A stretch of DNA of 64,000 nt, from assembly GCA_023421395.1 (NCBI GenBank), contig JAEZTL010000033.1, positions 50,984 to 114,983 of the forward strand, in the 5' to 3' direction. The notes below the pieces were generated by a model. It saw only the letters and a list, made by a program, of their open reading frames with translations. It was not told the origin of the DNA and did no database searches. The stretch is from Bacillota bacterium. Its GTDB lineage: Bacteria > Bacillota > Clostridia > Christensenellales > Aristaeellaceae. Shown here piece by piece: positions 26,258 to 36,887 of this stretch; position 1 is the stretch's first letter; each line of letters begins with the position of its first letter. A program made the translations under genes and the position numbers.

Positions 26258-26268
26258 CCCACTACAAT
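26240..26268 (+). promoter_or_regulatory. Sigma-A promoter for the second C14 protease
   Basis: TTGACA (26240-26245), 17-base spacer, TACAAT (26263-26268); the leader is about 48 bases. Confidence 0.85.
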
Positions 26269-26322
26269 GCACTTACAGATAATTCCAGCCTGCGCACGGG
26301 TGCGTCTAAGGAGAGAGTTCAC

Positions 26323-27960
26323 ATGAAGCGAAGTGCATTGAAAACCCTGGCCCTGGCGCTGATCCTGACGCTGACCGTGTGCCTGCTGCCTGGATTTTCC
26401 CAGGCCGAAGCCACAACCGCGGCGCTGACCACCCTTTCGATGCGCTCTCTGCTGGAAGAAAGCCCGATCCTGATGTCCAAGACCGAGTTGCTGCCCAAGG
26501 GCTCCAGCCCGGCCAAGCGCATCACATCGCCCACCAGCGCCTCCATGCAGCGCTACAGCAACTTCTCCGTCAAGGTTCGCGTTTCTCCGGTCACCCAAGA
26601 AGCGCTGAGCGATCTGCGTTGCTGCTACAAGGCGGGCGCGCTGACTTTCCAGTCCGCCAGTTACACGGTGTCCGCTTCCTACATCACGGTCAACTTCAAT
26701 TTTAAGGCCTCCGGCGCGCCGGGCAGCCTGAACGTGAAATTCTACTCCGCCGCGAGGTCAAAGGTCAAGGACTATACCAAGATCAAGATCAAGCCCGTTC
26801 CGGTTTCCTTCGTTTCGCTGGATAAGGCCAGCGCAGATCTGGTCATCGGCGAAACGCTGCAACTACAAGCCTCGGCGCTGCCTGAGACCGCCGCAAACCG
26901 CGCGCTCCGGTGGACCAGCAGCAACAAGCGCGTTGCCACCGTTTCCTCCGGCGGCCTCGTCACCGCGAAAAAGGCCGGCGTCGCGACGATCACCGCCACC
27001 AGCGTCAGCGGTGGAAAGCGCGCCAGCTGCCGGGTGCGGGTGCTCACGGCGGCCGCAACCCCAACGCCTACCCCGACGCCCGCTCCCACGGCAACCCCCG
27101 CGCCCATCGAAACCCCTGCGCCGGATGAAAACGTCACCTCCGACGGAACCGTGTATCGCGCGCTTCTGATCGGCAATGAAGCCTATTCCTCCCGGCTGAG
27201 GGGCCCCTACAATGACCTGATCGCCATGAACGGCGCGCTGAGCCGCTCCAGCATCGGCGGCAAGAAGTACGCCGGCAACATCACTTCTCTGAAGGACCGG
27301 ACAAAGGCTCAGATTCTCACCGACATCGCCGCGCTGGCGAATAAGGATATCGACGACGACGATGTGACGCTGTTCTACTACTCCGGGCACGGCGGGCAGA
27401 TTTCCCAGACGGAGACGGGCACAGGCCTTGTGGGTGTGGATTCCCGGCTGCTCAGCGTGACGGAGCTCAAGTCCGCGCTGGATAAAATCCCCGGCACGGT
27501 GATCGTGATCCTGGACTCCTGCTACTCGGGTATGTTCATCGGCAAGAGCGCCGGCAGCGAAAGCGCCACCAGCGAGAGCTACAACGATCAGGTGATGAGC
27601 GCCTTCACCTCCCTGACGTCGAAAGGCCTGACCACCAGCAACTACCACGTGATCACCGCATGCCGAAAGGCCGAGACGTCGCTGTCCGTGGGCTACTCCG
27701 TGAACGGCGTCACCACCTACGTGGGCCTCTCCTCCTACTACCTGGCGGCAGCGGGCGGCTATGATCTCTTCAACCCCACCGCTACGACGCTCTACAGCGA
27801 CGCCTCCCCGAACGACGGCATCGCGACCTTCGGCGAGGTCTTCACCTTCGCGGACTACTTTGTGGATCAGTTCCGAAACAGCTACAATTCCTCCAGCGTG
27901 ACTCAGGACATGCAGTACTTCTCGTCCAACACCAGCCTGCCGCTCTACGGACGTTCCTGA
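26323..27960 (+). CDS. Secreted caspase-like (C14) protease with one Big_2 domain
   Basis: A 545-residue exported protein. The signal peptide is about 1-27 (ALALILTLTVCLLPGFSQAE). An unassigned beta-rich region (about 30-160) precedes one Big_2 domain (about 165-245, ending VATVSSGGLVTAKKAG) and a Thr/Pro linker (TPTPTPAPTATPAPIETPAP). The C14 domain (about 278-545) opens YRALLIGNEAYSS, has FYYSGHGG with catalytic His356 and VILDSCYSG with Cys400. This is the best match to classical caspase-fold signatures of the three C14 proteins here. AAGGAG at 26308-26313 selects ATG 26323. The gene is monocistronic between its promoter and the hairpins at 27992-28052. Confidence 0.9.
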   Translation: MKRSALKTLALALILTLTVCLLPGFSQAEATTAALTTLSMRSLLEESPILMSKTELLPKGSSPAKRITSPTSASMQRYSNFSVKVRVSPVTQEALSDLRCCYKAGALTFQSASYTVSASYITVNFNFKASGAPGSLNVKFYSAARSKVKDYTKIKIKPVPVSFVSLDKASADLVIGETLQLQASALPETAANRALRWTSSNKRVATVSSGGLVTAKKAGVATITATSVSGGKRASCRVRVLTAAATPTPTPTPAPTATPAPIETPAPDENVTSDGTVYRALLIGNEAYSSRLRGPYNDLIAMNGALSRSSIGGKKYAGNITSLKDRTKAQILTDIAALANKDIDDDDVTLFYYSGHGGQISQTETGTGLVGVDSRLLSVTELKSALDKIPGTVIVILDSCYSGMFIGKSAGSESATSESYNDQVMSAFTSLTSKGLTTSNYHVITACRKAETSLSVGYSVNGVTTYVGLSSYYLAAAGGYDLFNPTATTLYSDASPNDGIATFGEVFTFADYFVDQFRNSYNSSSVTQDMQYFSSNTSLPLYGRS

Positions 27961-27991
27961 GCCCACCATCCCGGGGTCCTCTCCCTCCATT

Positions 27992-28021
27992 CGGAACCGG
28001 TCGCACAGCGCGCCGGTTCCG
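27992..28021 (+). terminator. Hairpin after the second C14 protease
   Basis: A 9-bp stem (27992-28000 with 28013-28021) with a 12-base loop. It is followed by AATTCC and so lacks a T tract; termination here is uncertain. Confidence 0.4.
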
Positions 28022-28030
28022 AATTCCTAT

Positions 28031-28052
28031 AAAAAAGCCGCCTCGCGGCGGC
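28031..28052 (-). terminator. Terminator after the TIGR04086 gene
   Basis: Reverse strand: a 6-bp stem (28052-28047 with 28042-28037), GCGA loop, then six T (28036-28031), 26 bases past the stop. Confidence 0.8.
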
Positions 28053-28077
28053 CTTGATCCGGGGGAACGACGGCGCG

Positions 28078-28488
28078 TCAGGCCGCGGCGCGGCTCCGAC
28101 GCTTGACCCGTCGCGGCGGACGGATGTTCGCCACCAGCGCTCCGGCCAGCGCGCCCACCAGCGCGCCCATCAGAAATTCCGTGGCCAGAAGCCCCGCCGG
28201 CGCCACCCTGCCGTCGATGGCGCAGTAGAGCGCGTACCCGAGCACCATGTAAAGCGTGCCGACCACGGCCCCCAGCACGAACCCGCGCCGCCCGCCAAAG
28301 CCCACCGCCGCCATGGCGCCCAGCGCAATGCTCACCGCTTTGAGCGCCTGGTTGATCGCCAGTACCGCGCCATCGCCGACGCCGGTCAGCACCACCACGC
28401 CGGCCAGAATCGCCATGCCCGCCAGCGTGGTCAGCGCTGCCGTGCCCAGCCCTTTGATCAGCGCGAAAATCGTCGCCCGACGCTCCAT
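28078..28488 (-). CDS. TIGR04086 family membrane protein
   Basis: A 136-residue membrane protein with four predicted helices (LGTAALTTLAGMAILAGVVV, VSIALGAMAAVGF, FVLGAVVGTLYMVLGYALYC, LMGALVGALAGALVA) and a basic C-terminus (RPPRRVKRRSR). It matches the YrzE/TIGR04086 type found near yajC in many clostridia; function unknown. GGAGGGG lies before ATG 28488. Two reverse terminators separate it from yajC, so it may have its own weak promoter or depend on read-through. Confidence 0.75.
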   Translation of the reverse strand: MERRATIFALIKGLGTAALTTLAGMAILAGVVVLTGVGDGAVLAINQALKAVSIALGAMAAVGFGGRRGFVLGAVVGTLYMVLGYALYCAIDGRVAPAGLLATEFLMGALVGALAGALVANIRPPRRVKRRSRAAA

Positions 28489-28527
28489 TCAAATCCCCTC
28501 CTCGCCCAAGCGTATGACGGCGGGCAT

Positions 28528-28563
28528 AAAAAAAGACCGCCCCAATGATGGCGATCCGGGCGG
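28528..28563 (-). terminator. Second terminator between yajC and the TIGR04086 gene
   Basis: Reverse strand: CCGCCC (28563-28558) pairs with GGGCGG (28542-28537) and is followed by TC and seven T (28534-28528). Confidence 0.7.
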
Positions 28564-28700
28564 CGCAACCCGCAAACCCTATGCTGACAATGCGAAACCT
28601 CCCCTGCTGGTAAAAACGGCCGGTGAACGTCGCGCGCTTGCGCCGGCCGCATTCCGCTCGGCGCGTATTCCCAGCCGGGGTGTCCCCGCGGGAAATGCGC

Positions 28701-28735
28701 AAAAGCGCGCGGCGGATGTATCCGCCGCGCGCTTT
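28701..28735 (-). terminator. Terminator after yajC
   Basis: A perfect 15-bp stem (28721-28735 with 28702-28716) with a 4-base loop. On the reverse strand it ends in TTTT. It lies 11 bases past the yajC stop. Confidence 0.85.
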
Positions 28736-28745
28736 GAAGCAATCC

Positions 28746-29162
28746 TTACACCTGGGGTTCCACGTCGTTCTCCAGCGGCGCATCCTCCACAGAGCGAATC
28801 GCCCAGCGGGCGAAGACCATCGGAGTCTTCTGGGTGCCGATGACGACGGCGACGGTGTCGTCCTTGATGCCGGTCACGGTGCCGTAAATGCCGCCAATGG
28901 TGCAGATGCGGTCCCCCGGCTTGAGGGCGGACAGCATGTCCTTCACGGCCTTGTCCTTCTTGCGCTGGGGACGGATCAGTACGAACCAGAATACCACCAC
29001 GATGGCGACCATCGGCAGCAGCTGAACCAGGGTGGCGACAATGCCTCCGCTCTGAGCAGCAGCGTCGGTAGCGGCGTCCGCAGCGGCGGTGGCAGCGGCG
29101 GCGGCCGTCGCGGCAGGGGCGGCGGCGGTGGCATCCAGGAGCCATGCGAGACTTGTGAACAT
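28746..29162 (-). CDS. yajC: Preprotein translocase subunit YajC
   Basis: YajC is a single-span inner-membrane partner of SecDF. The 138-residue protein has an Ala-rich N-terminus, one helix (LLPMVAIVVVFWFVLIRPQRKK) at about 48-70 and the conserved cytoplasmic domain LKPGDRICTIGGIYGTVTGI. The Ala-rich stretch (about 12-40) is longer than in Bacillus YajC (about 90 aa). GGAGGAAATAAC precedes ATG 29162. It has its own promoter just upstream, in the gap behind tgt. Confidence 0.93.
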   Translation of the reverse strand: MFTSLAWLLDATAAAPAATAAAAATAAADAATDAAAQSGGIVATLVQLLPMVAIVVVFWFVLIRPQRKKDKAVKDMLSALKPGDRICTIGGIYGTVTGIKDDTVAVVIGTQKTPMVFARWAIRSVEDAPLENDVEPQV

Positions 29163-29193
29163 GTTATTTCCTCCAAAAATCATCATACGATTT

Positions 29194-29222
29194 ATTATAC
29201 TTGAGTTTGAGCCGGAGCACAA
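29194..29222 (-). promoter_or_regulatory. Sigma-A promoter for yajC
   Basis: Reverse strand: TTGTGC (29222-29217), 17-base spacer, TATAAT (29199-29194). Confidence 0.8.
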
Positions 29223-29284
29223 CACTTAAAACGTTCCGTGAACGCACAATGCTGTAAAATTTTAGTGACCGATGCGCGCCCAAA

Positions 29285-31452
<2,168 letters not shown>

Positions 31453-31461
31453 TGCAAACCC

Positions 31462-32505
31462 TTATTCATCAAGATCCAGCTTCGTCTGGTCACTCTGGGC
31501 AGGGGCCGAAGGAACGGTGAGCCCCAGATGGCCGTAAGCCGCGGGAGCCGCCACGCGGCCCCGGGGCGTGCGCATCAGAAAACCCAGTTGCAGAAGGTAA
31601 GGCTCGTACACGTCCTCAATGGTGGAGGCGTCCTCCCCGGTGGAGGCGGCCAGCGTATCGAGGCCCACCGGCCCGCCGCCGAATTTTCCGATCATGGTCT
31701 CGAGCACCGCCCGGTCGATGCGGTCCAGGCCCAGTTCGTCGATCTCCATCAGCGTCAGCGCCTCGCAGGCCACCGGCTGCGTGATGCGCCCGCCGGCCTT
31801 GACCTCGGCGTAGTCGCGCACGCGCTTGATCAGCCGGTTGGCGATGCGGGGGGTGCCGCGGGAGCGCCGCGCGATCTCCAGCGCCCCTTCCCGGTCGCAC
31901 TCGATCCGAAGGATCTTCGCCGAGCGCATCAGAATGATCGAAAGGTCCTCCGGATCGTAGAGCTCCAGCCGGAAGCTGATGCCGAAGCGGTCCCGGAGCG
32001 GCGAGGTCAGAAGCCCCGCCCGGGTCGTCGCGCCGATCAGCGTGAACCGCGGCAGATCCAACCGGATCGACCGGGCCGACGGGCCCTTGCCGATCATAAT
32101 GTCGAGGGCGTAATCCTCCATGGCGGGGTAGAGCACTTCCTCCACAGAATGGGAGAGCCTGTGAATCTCGTCGATAAACAGGATATCCCCCGCGGCAAGG
32201 TTTGTGAGGATGGACGCCAAATCACCCGGCCGCTCAATCGCGGGGCCGCTGGTCACGCGGATGTTGTGACCCATTTCGGAAGCGATGATGCCGGCCAGCG
32301 TGGTCTTGCCCAGGCCCGGCGGGCCGTAGAGCAAGAGGTGATCCAGCGGCTCGCGGCGGGCGATGGCCGCCTGCATGTACACCGAGAGGCTCTCCTTGAG
32401 CTTGTGCTGGCCGAAGTATTCCGCCAGCGTCAGCGGGCGCAGCGTACGCTCCGCCTCATCCTCCGCCTGGTGAAACCCGGTGGCGATCAGCCGTTCGTCG
32501 TCCAT
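31462..32505 (-). CDS. ruvB: Holliday junction helicase subunit RuvB
   Basis: RuvB is the AAA+ motor that drives branch migration with RuvA. The 347-residue protein has [12 protein letters not shown], the Walker [12 protein letters not shown], Walker [12 protein letters not shown], sensor 1 IGATTRAG, the arginine finger region [11 protein letters not shown] and a winged-helix C-terminus ([10 protein letters not shown]). ATG 32505 shares one base with the ruvA stop. Confidence 0.98.
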   Translation of the reverse strand: MDDERLIATGFHQAEDEAERTLRPLTLAEYFGQHKLKESLSVYMQAAIARREPLDHLLLYGPPGLGKTTLAGIIASEMGHNIRVTSGPAIERPGDLASILTNLAAGDILFIDEIHRLSHSVEEVLYPAMEDYALDIMIGKGPSARSIRLDLPRFTLIGATTRAGLLTSPLRDRFGISFRLELYDPEDLSIILMRSAKILRIECDREGALEIARRSRGTPRIANRLIKRVRDYAEVKAGGRITQPVACEALTLMEIDELGLDRIDRAVLETMIGKFGGGPVGLDTLAASTGEDASTIEDVYEPYLLQLGFLMRTPRGRVAAPAAYGHLGLTVPSAPAQSDQTKLDLDE

Positions 32506-33098
32506 CAGCCGTTCATCCCCTTCAGCGCCAGCCGGATGAGCTCATCCGTCCGGTCGGTTTCGGCGGCCACGCGGGCCACCGCCGCGGCCGCCTCGCCGGA
32601 GGCGTAGCCCAGCGCCATCAGCGCCTCGATGGCCTCCGCCGTGGGGCCGCCGTTGGGCGCGGCGGGCGCCGACTGTCCATGCGTCAATTCCACCGCACCG
32701 TCGATCTTATCCCGCAGCTCCAGGATCAGCCGCTGCGCGGTCTTTTTGCCGATGCCCGGCGCCCGGGCCAGGGCGGCCGCGTCGCCGGTCAGCAGCGCAA
32801 TGGTCAGCTCCCGCACGCTGAGCGCCGACAAAATGCCCAGCGCCGTCCTAGGGCCGATGCCCGTGACGGAGTTGAGCCGGAGGAACATCGCCTTTTCCTC
32901 GCGGCTGTAAAAGCCAAAGAGCTCCTGCGCATCCTCCCGCACGGAGAGGTGCGCGTAGCATTTGAAGCGTGCGCCCGTTGCCGGCGCGGCATTCAGCGCC
33001 GCCGAACTGACCAAAAGCTGATAGCCCACGCCGCCGCAGTCGATCACGACGGAATCCGCGTTCTTTTCGGCCAGAATGCCATCAAAGTGCGCGTACAT
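32505..33098 (-). CDS. ruvA: Holliday junction helicase subunit RuvA
   Basis: RuvA binds four-way junctions and recruits RuvB. The 197-residue protein has the OB domain ([15 protein letters not shown]), two helix-hairpin-helix motifs ([32 protein letters not shown]) and the C-terminal domain III ([20 protein letters not shown]) that touches RuvB. AGGAGG precedes ATG 33098. Confidence 0.98.
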   Translation of the reverse strand: MYAHFDGILAEKNADSVVIDCGGVGYQLLVSSAALNAAPATGARFKCYAHLSVREDAQELFGFYSREEKAMFLRLNSVTGIGPRTALGILSALSVRELTIALLTGDAAALARAPGIGKKTAQRLILELRDKIDGAVELTHGQSAPAAPNGGPTAEAIEALMALGYASGEAAAAVARVAAETDRTDELIRLALKGMNG

Positions 33099-33107
33099 GA
33101 CGTCCTC

Positions 33108-33602
33108 CTATTTGATGCGGAACATCTGCCGCATGCGTGCGCTCTGGGCGTGGGTCAGCGCCACCGCCAGGGCGTCGGCCGCGTCGTCCGGACGGGCGAT
33201 CTCCTGCATGCCCAGAAGGAGTTTCACCATCGTCTGCACCTGCAGCTTGTCCGCCTTGCCGTGGCCCGTGACCGCCTGCTTGACCTGCATGGGCGTATAT
33301 TCGAACAGGTTCTCGGTTCTCGTGGACGCGGCCGCCAGCGCCGCGCCGCGGGCCGCGCTGACGTCCATGCCGGTGGTGACATTCTTGGAGAAGAACAGCT
33401 CCTCGAAGGCGACCTCGTCCGGCTCATAGATGTCCATCAGCTGGTTGACGCCCAGAAAAATGGATCGGAGGCGCTGCGGCAGCGGCACGCCCGCCTTTGT
33501 GGTCAGCGTGCCGAACTGCACCAGACGGCTGCGGTCGCCCTCCGCGCGGATCACGCCGTAGCCCAGCGTCGCCAGCCCCGGATCGATGCCCAGTATCACC
33601 AA
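33108..33602 (-). CDS. ruvC: Crossover junction endodeoxyribonuclease RuvC
   Basis: RuvC cuts Holliday junctions symmetrically. The 164-residue protein has the RNase H-like active site: LGIDPGLATLGYG (first Asp), AFEELFFSKN (Glu) and DDAADALAVALTHAQ (last two acids). TTG 33602 is chosen: GGAGGGGG lies 9 bases upstream and it gives the standard MVILGIDPG start. It is the first gene of the ruvCAB-queA-tgt operon. Confidence 0.96.
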   Translation of the reverse strand: MVILGIDPGLATLGYGVIRAEGDRSRLVQFGTLTTKAGVPLPQRLRSIFLGVNQLMDIYEPDEVAFEELFFSKNVTTGMDVSAARGAALAAASTRTENLFEYTPMQVKQAVTGHGKADKLQVQTMVKLLLGMQEIARPDDAADALAVALTHAQSARMRQMFRIK

Positions 33603-33636
33603 GACGGCGTTCCCCCTCCAAAAAGCGTCAACTTTT

Positions 33637-33665
33637 ATGATAGGATAGAACACGCATTCTGTCAA
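33637..33665 (-). promoter_or_regulatory. Sigma-A promoter of ruvCAB-queA-tgt
   Basis: Reverse strand: TTGACA (33665-33660), 17-base spacer, TATCAT (33642-33637). No LexA/SOS box of the CGAACnnnnGTTCG type is evident over it. Confidence 0.85.
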
Positions 33666-33706
33666 GCGAAGAACCCCGAACGCCGGGTACAGTTTTGGCG
33701 CAAAGC

Positions 33707-33762
33707 AAGGCCGCCGCACGCTTCGGCCCCGAGCCCTGCGGGGCGAAACATGCGGCGGCCTT
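33707..33762 (-). terminator. Long hairpin after gpr
   Basis: AAGGCCGCCGCA (33707-33718) pairs with TGCGGCGGCCTT (33751-33762), and the interior can extend the stem (TTCGGCCCC with GGGGCGAA, one bulge). On the reverse strand it lies 17 bases beyond the gpr stop. The T tract is poor. Confidence 0.6.
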
Positions 33763-33778
33763 CACGGCGCGCTCGGTA

Positions 33779-34690
33779 CTATGGCATCATCGTCGCGATC
33801 TCTGATTCGCTGAGGCCCGGGTGCAGCGCCTGGTTGATGCCCAGCGCCACAATGCCCGCCACGTCTTCCACCAGGTCGTCCACCTCGCGCGGGGTGACGA
33901 TCATGTCCCCAGTGGCATTTTTCAGCATGTCGTCGGTCAATTTATCCAGGTCTTCCTGCTCCCCGCCCAGTTTTTCCAGCGCGTCCCGAACGATGGTGGC
34001 GGCGTAGATGACCGTGGGCACGCCGATGGCGATCACCTTCGCGCCCACCGCCTCGCGGCTCAGCGCCCGACGGTGATTGCCCACGCCGGAGCCGGGCTGT
34101 ATGCCGGTATCGGTGAGCTGGATGGCCGTACCGATCCGCCCCACATCCCGCGCGGCCAGACTGTCGATGGCGACGACGGCGCGGGGCTTCACGCGCTCCG
34201 CCAGGGCGGAGACCATCTCCAGTGTCTCGATGCCCGTCACGCCCAGGACCCCCGGCGCGACGGCGCACACCGGCCGCATGCGGTCGTCCACGCTGTCGGG
34301 CAGCTCCTCAAAAATGTGGCGGGTGACCAGCGTGCGGTCGATGGTCATCGGCCCCAACGAATCCGGTGTCACTTGGCGGTTACCCAGCCCCACCACCATC
34401 ACCGGGCCGTCGCCCTCGGGCAGCATGCGGGCGAGCTCTTCCGCCAGCAGCGACGACACCGCCCGTCGGGCCTCCGGCGCGCCGGTTCGCACCGCGCCGC
34501 ACTCCAGCGTAATGTAGCGGCCCATGGGCTTTCCCAGCGTGCGGACGCCGGCCTCCCCGTCGATCACCACCTCGGTGATCGTGATGCCGCCTTCCTCCCA
34601 GATCGATACCTGAACGCCGGGGATTTTCGTCTTTCCCCGGGCGCCCTCCGGCCCGATGGCCTCCATCGCGAGATCCGTGCGAATCTGCAA
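33779..34690 (-). CDS. gpr: Germination protease GPR
   Basis: GPR degrades small acid-soluble spore proteins at germination, so its presence implies endospore formation. The 303-residue protein begins LQIRTDLAMEA, the typical region near the autoprocessing site, and has VMVVGLGNRQVTPDSLGP, CAVAPGVLGVTGIET, AIDSLAARDVGRIG and TGIQPGSGVGNHR, all hallmark blocks of the A25 peptidase family. TTG 34690 is chosen because GGAGG is 8 bases upstream. It is divergent from rpsT. A clear forespore sigma promoter could not be assigned. Confidence 0.95.
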   Translation of the reverse strand: MQIRTDLAMEAIGPEGARGKTKIPGVQVSIWEEGGITITEVVIDGEAGVRTLGKPMGRYITLECGAVRTGAPEARRAVSSLLAEELARMLPEGDGPVMVVGLGNRQVTPDSLGPMTIDRTLVTRHIFEELPDSVDDRMRPVCAVAPGVLGVTGIETLEMVSALAERVKPRAVVAIDSLAARDVGRIGTAIQLTDTGIQPGSGVGNHRRALSREAVGAKVIAIGVPTVIYAATIVRDALEKLGGEQEDLDKLTDDMLKNATGDMIVTPREVDDLVEDVAGIVALGINQALHPGLSESEIATMMP

Positions 34691-34778
34691 AACGACCGCC
34701 TCCCGTGGATAGCATGCCAAGAAGCGCACGCAGTCAACGCTTCTTTCAAAGTTTTAACCAAATCCGCCAAACTCAGCC

Positions 34779-34807
34779 TTGCATTCCGGGGTTCCGCGTG
34801 ATATAAT
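34779..34807 (+). promoter_or_regulatory. Sigma-A promoter for rpsT
   Basis: TTGCAT (34779-34784), 17-base spacer, TATAAT (34802-34807). Confidence 0.85.
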
Positions 34808-34843
34808 GGTGGTTGTCGATAAAAGGCTGGGAGGTGAACAGAA

Positions 34844-35110
34844 TTGCCGAACATCAAGTCCGCCATCAAACGGGTCCGCGTGACCAAGAAGAAGAACCTG
34901 CGCAATCGCATGATCAAGACCGCCATGCGCACGTCCGTCAAGAAGTTTGACGTTGCGGTCGCCGCGAACTCTGCCGACCAGCAGCTTCTCAACGCGACTT
35001 CCGCGTCCATTGACAAGGCCGCCAGCAAGGGCGTTATCCATAAGAACGCGGCGAACCGCAAAAAGTCGCGGCTGGCCAAGCGCCTGAATAAGGCTGCCGC
35101 CGCTCAGTAA
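34844..35110 (+). CDS. rpsT: 30S ribosomal protein S20
   Basis: An 88-residue, very basic protein that binds 16S rRNA: PNIKSAIKRVRVTKKK, then IHKNAANRKKSRLAKRLNKAAA. TTG 34844 is the start, with GGGAGGTG 7 bases upstream; non-ATG starts of rpsT are known in other bacteria. The divergent rpsT-gpr arrangement recurs in Bacillota. A classic terminator follows 19 bases after the stop. Confidence 0.97.
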   Translation: MPNIKSAIKRVRVTKKKNLRNRMIKTAMRTSVKKFDVAVAANSADQQLLNATSASIDKAASKGVIHKNAANRKKSRLAKRLNKAAAAQ

Positions 35111-35129
35111 TCCTGATGGATCAAAGAGG

Positions 35130-35154
35130 CTGTCCCGGTTGGGACAGTTTTTTT
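35130..35154 (+). terminator. Terminator after rpsT
   Basis: A 7-bp perfect stem (35130-35136 with 35141-35147), GGTT loop, then seven T (35148-35154). Confidence 0.92.
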
Positions 35155-35180
35155 GTTAAAGTGAAAACGGAGGGATCGCG

Positions 35181-35933
35181 TTGCGTTTCGCCGCGGGCGC
35201 AAGCCCAATCTTCCCAGTCCCGGACATCGATAGGACGGCTTCGTTCTACGAAAGCCTGGGCTTCCGGGCCGTCCGATATCCGGACGCGCAGGAGGCCCAG
35301 GCCTGCCTGTGCCTGGAAAACGCGCAAATCATCCTGACAGGCGGCGGCCGGGCGGTGCTGCCCAACCGGGTGCTGTACGGCTCCGGCTGCGACGCCGCCC
35401 TCAACGTCCGGGACCCGGCTGCGCTCTACGGTGAATTTCTCGGGAAAGGCGCGAAGATCGTCCGCGCGCTCACCCAGACGGACGACGGCAGCCTCGAATT
35501 CATACTGGAGGACCCAGACGGCCGCCATATCGCCTTCGGCCGGAGGCCGGCGAGGGCGGATGCTCCCGTGCTGGAGGCCTTGCCCGGCGGATTTACCGTC
35601 TGCAAGCCGCGGGAAGCGGTCCGGGCAGACAGGCCCTTTCATTTTCTCGCGCGGACAGACGGAGAGTGCTCGCTGGTGTGCCCCACCGAGGAAGCGCCGG
35701 GGCGCTGTGAGGCGCGGGAGGACGGCTGGCGTTGCCTCCGGGTCGCGGGCGCGATGGCATTTTCGCTGGTGGGCGTACTGGCCCGGCTCTCGGGTGTGCT
35801 GGCGGCGGCGGGCGTCTCAATCTTCGCGGTGTCCACCTACGACACCGACTATCTTTTTATCAAGGCGGAAGACTTCCCCAGGGCGCTTGACGCGCTGCGC
35901 GCGGAGGGCTACGCCATTCAGGAGAGGCCATGA
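35181..35933 (+). CDS. VOC (glyoxalase-like) domain fused to ACT domain
   Basis: A 250-residue cytoplasmic fusion. Residues about 8-118 form a vicinal-oxygen-chelate domain of the bleomycin-resistance type (FPVPDIDRTASFYESLGF, LEFILEDPDGRHIAFG). Residues about 155-250 form an ACT_7/CASTOR-like domain (RCLRVAGAMAFSLVGVLARL, GVSIFAVSTYDTDYLFIKAED). ACT domains usually bind amino acids, so this may be a ligand-sensing or ligand-controlled enzyme. Start TTG 35181 has GGAGGG 6 bases upstream. It overlaps the next gene by ATGA. Confidence 0.82.
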   Translation: MRFAAGASPIFPVPDIDRTASFYESLGFRAVRYPDAQEAQACLCLENAQIILTGGGRAVLPNRVLYGSGCDAALNVRDPAALYGEFLGKGAKIVRALTQTDDGSLEFILEDPDGRHIAFGRRPARADAPVLEALPGGFTVCKPREAVRADRPFHFLARTDGECSLVCPTEEAPGRCEAREDGWRCLRVAGAMAFSLVGVLARLSGVLAAAGVSIFAVSTYDTDYLFIKAEDFPRALDALRAEGYAIQERP

Positions 35934-36406
35934 CGATCCATGTGGATGCCGACGCATGCCCGGTGGTGCGTCAGACCGTGGAAATCGCGAGGGCGCACGG
36001 CGTCCCCGTGACGCTTTTATGCGACACGAACCACCTGCTCACCAGCGACTACGCCAGCGTGGTGGTCATCGGCGCGGGCGCTGACGCGGTGGACTTCGCG
36101 CTGGTAAACCGCTGCCGGAAAGGCGATATCGTGGTCACCCAGGACTACGGTGTGGCGGCGATGGCGCTGGCCAAGGGCGCGCGGGCGATCCACCAGAGCG
36201 GCATGTGGTATACAAACGAAAACATCGACGGCCTGCTTGCCGAGCGGCACATGCACAAGAAGGCCCGCATGGCCCGCGCAAAGCATCACCTGAAGGGCCC
36301 GAAAAAGCGCGTGTCGGAGGACGATGAGCGGTATTGCGCGTCGCTGGAGCGGCTGATCCGATCCATCGCGCAGGGCGGCGCTTCGCGAGAAGGCGCAGAA
36401 CCGTGA
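35930..36406 (+). CDS. YaiI/YqxD family protein (DUF188)
   Basis: A 158-residue cytoplasmic protein of the YaiI/YqxD family: IHVDADACPVVRQTVEIA, LCDTNHLL, DIVVTQDYGVAAMAL and the late NIDGLLAERHMHKKARMA. The fold is PIN-like with conserved acids, so a nuclease role has been suggested, but function is not established. It overlaps its neighbours at both ends (ATGA and GTGA), implying one transcript with the VOC-ACT gene. Confidence 0.9.
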   Translation: MTIHVDADACPVVRQTVEIARAHGVPVTLLCDTNHLLTSDYASVVVIGAGADAVDFALVNRCRKGDIVVTQDYGVAAMALAKGARAIHQSGMWYTNENIDGLLAERHMHKKARMARAKHHLKGPKKRVSEDDERYCASLERLIRSIAQGGASREGAEP

Positions 36407-36881
36407 AAAAGACCTCCCGCATCGCCCTGACCGTCATCCTGTCTGCGCTCGCAGCAGGTTTCATTCTGCCGGCCCTGGCGTTTGGCTTCGTCAAGCTGAC
36501 CTCCGACAACCTGTCCGGGAACGATATCTTCAAGCTGGTTCAAACGAACGAGGCCTCGCTCCGGGGGATGGGCGAGCGCGTGCTGGCGTACGACGTCAGT
36601 AAAGCAAACGCGGCACTGGAACCGGGGCTCCGGGGCATTCGAAACATCTCTGCGGATGGCGGTTGCGTCTATTTTTCCTGCGGAGGCGCGGGCCTGGGTT
36701 CCGCAACCTCGTATTACGGCTCTACTACGCCAAGACAGGCCGGTTTTCCGCGATTCTGACGCGCTGCGACGGCGTGCTTCAGGAAAGCGGCGGATGGCGG
36801 TGGCAGCAGCCGGACGGAGACAGCCATTTGATCGCCGAGCAGATTCTCCCGGATTTCTATTGCTTCGAGGAGCATTTCTGA
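36403..36881 (+). pseudogene. Frameshifted small exported or membrane protein gene
   Basis: GTG 36403 begins VKKTSRIALTVILSALAAGF, an N-terminal anchor or signal, followed by a region ending VYFSCGGAGLGSATSYYG. At 36721 the frame breaks: the first frame stops at 36759, while the second continues YYAKTGRFSAILTRCDG to GWRWQQPDGD and FEEHF, stopping at 36881. Adding one T after GGC (36718-36720) would restore GFYYAKTG and join the two. Proteins with this GGxGLG...GWRW...F architecture are common in Bacillota and have no known function. The break is either a true mutation or a sequencing error. It overlaps the YaiI gene. Confidence 0.75.
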
Positions 36882-36887
36882 CGCGCG

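Noticed and set aside
34691..34760. A sigma-G promoter for gpr (CATGCTA at about 34706-34712, reverse strand)
   Set aside because: The -10-like box has no matching -35 and lies too close to the ribosome binding site.
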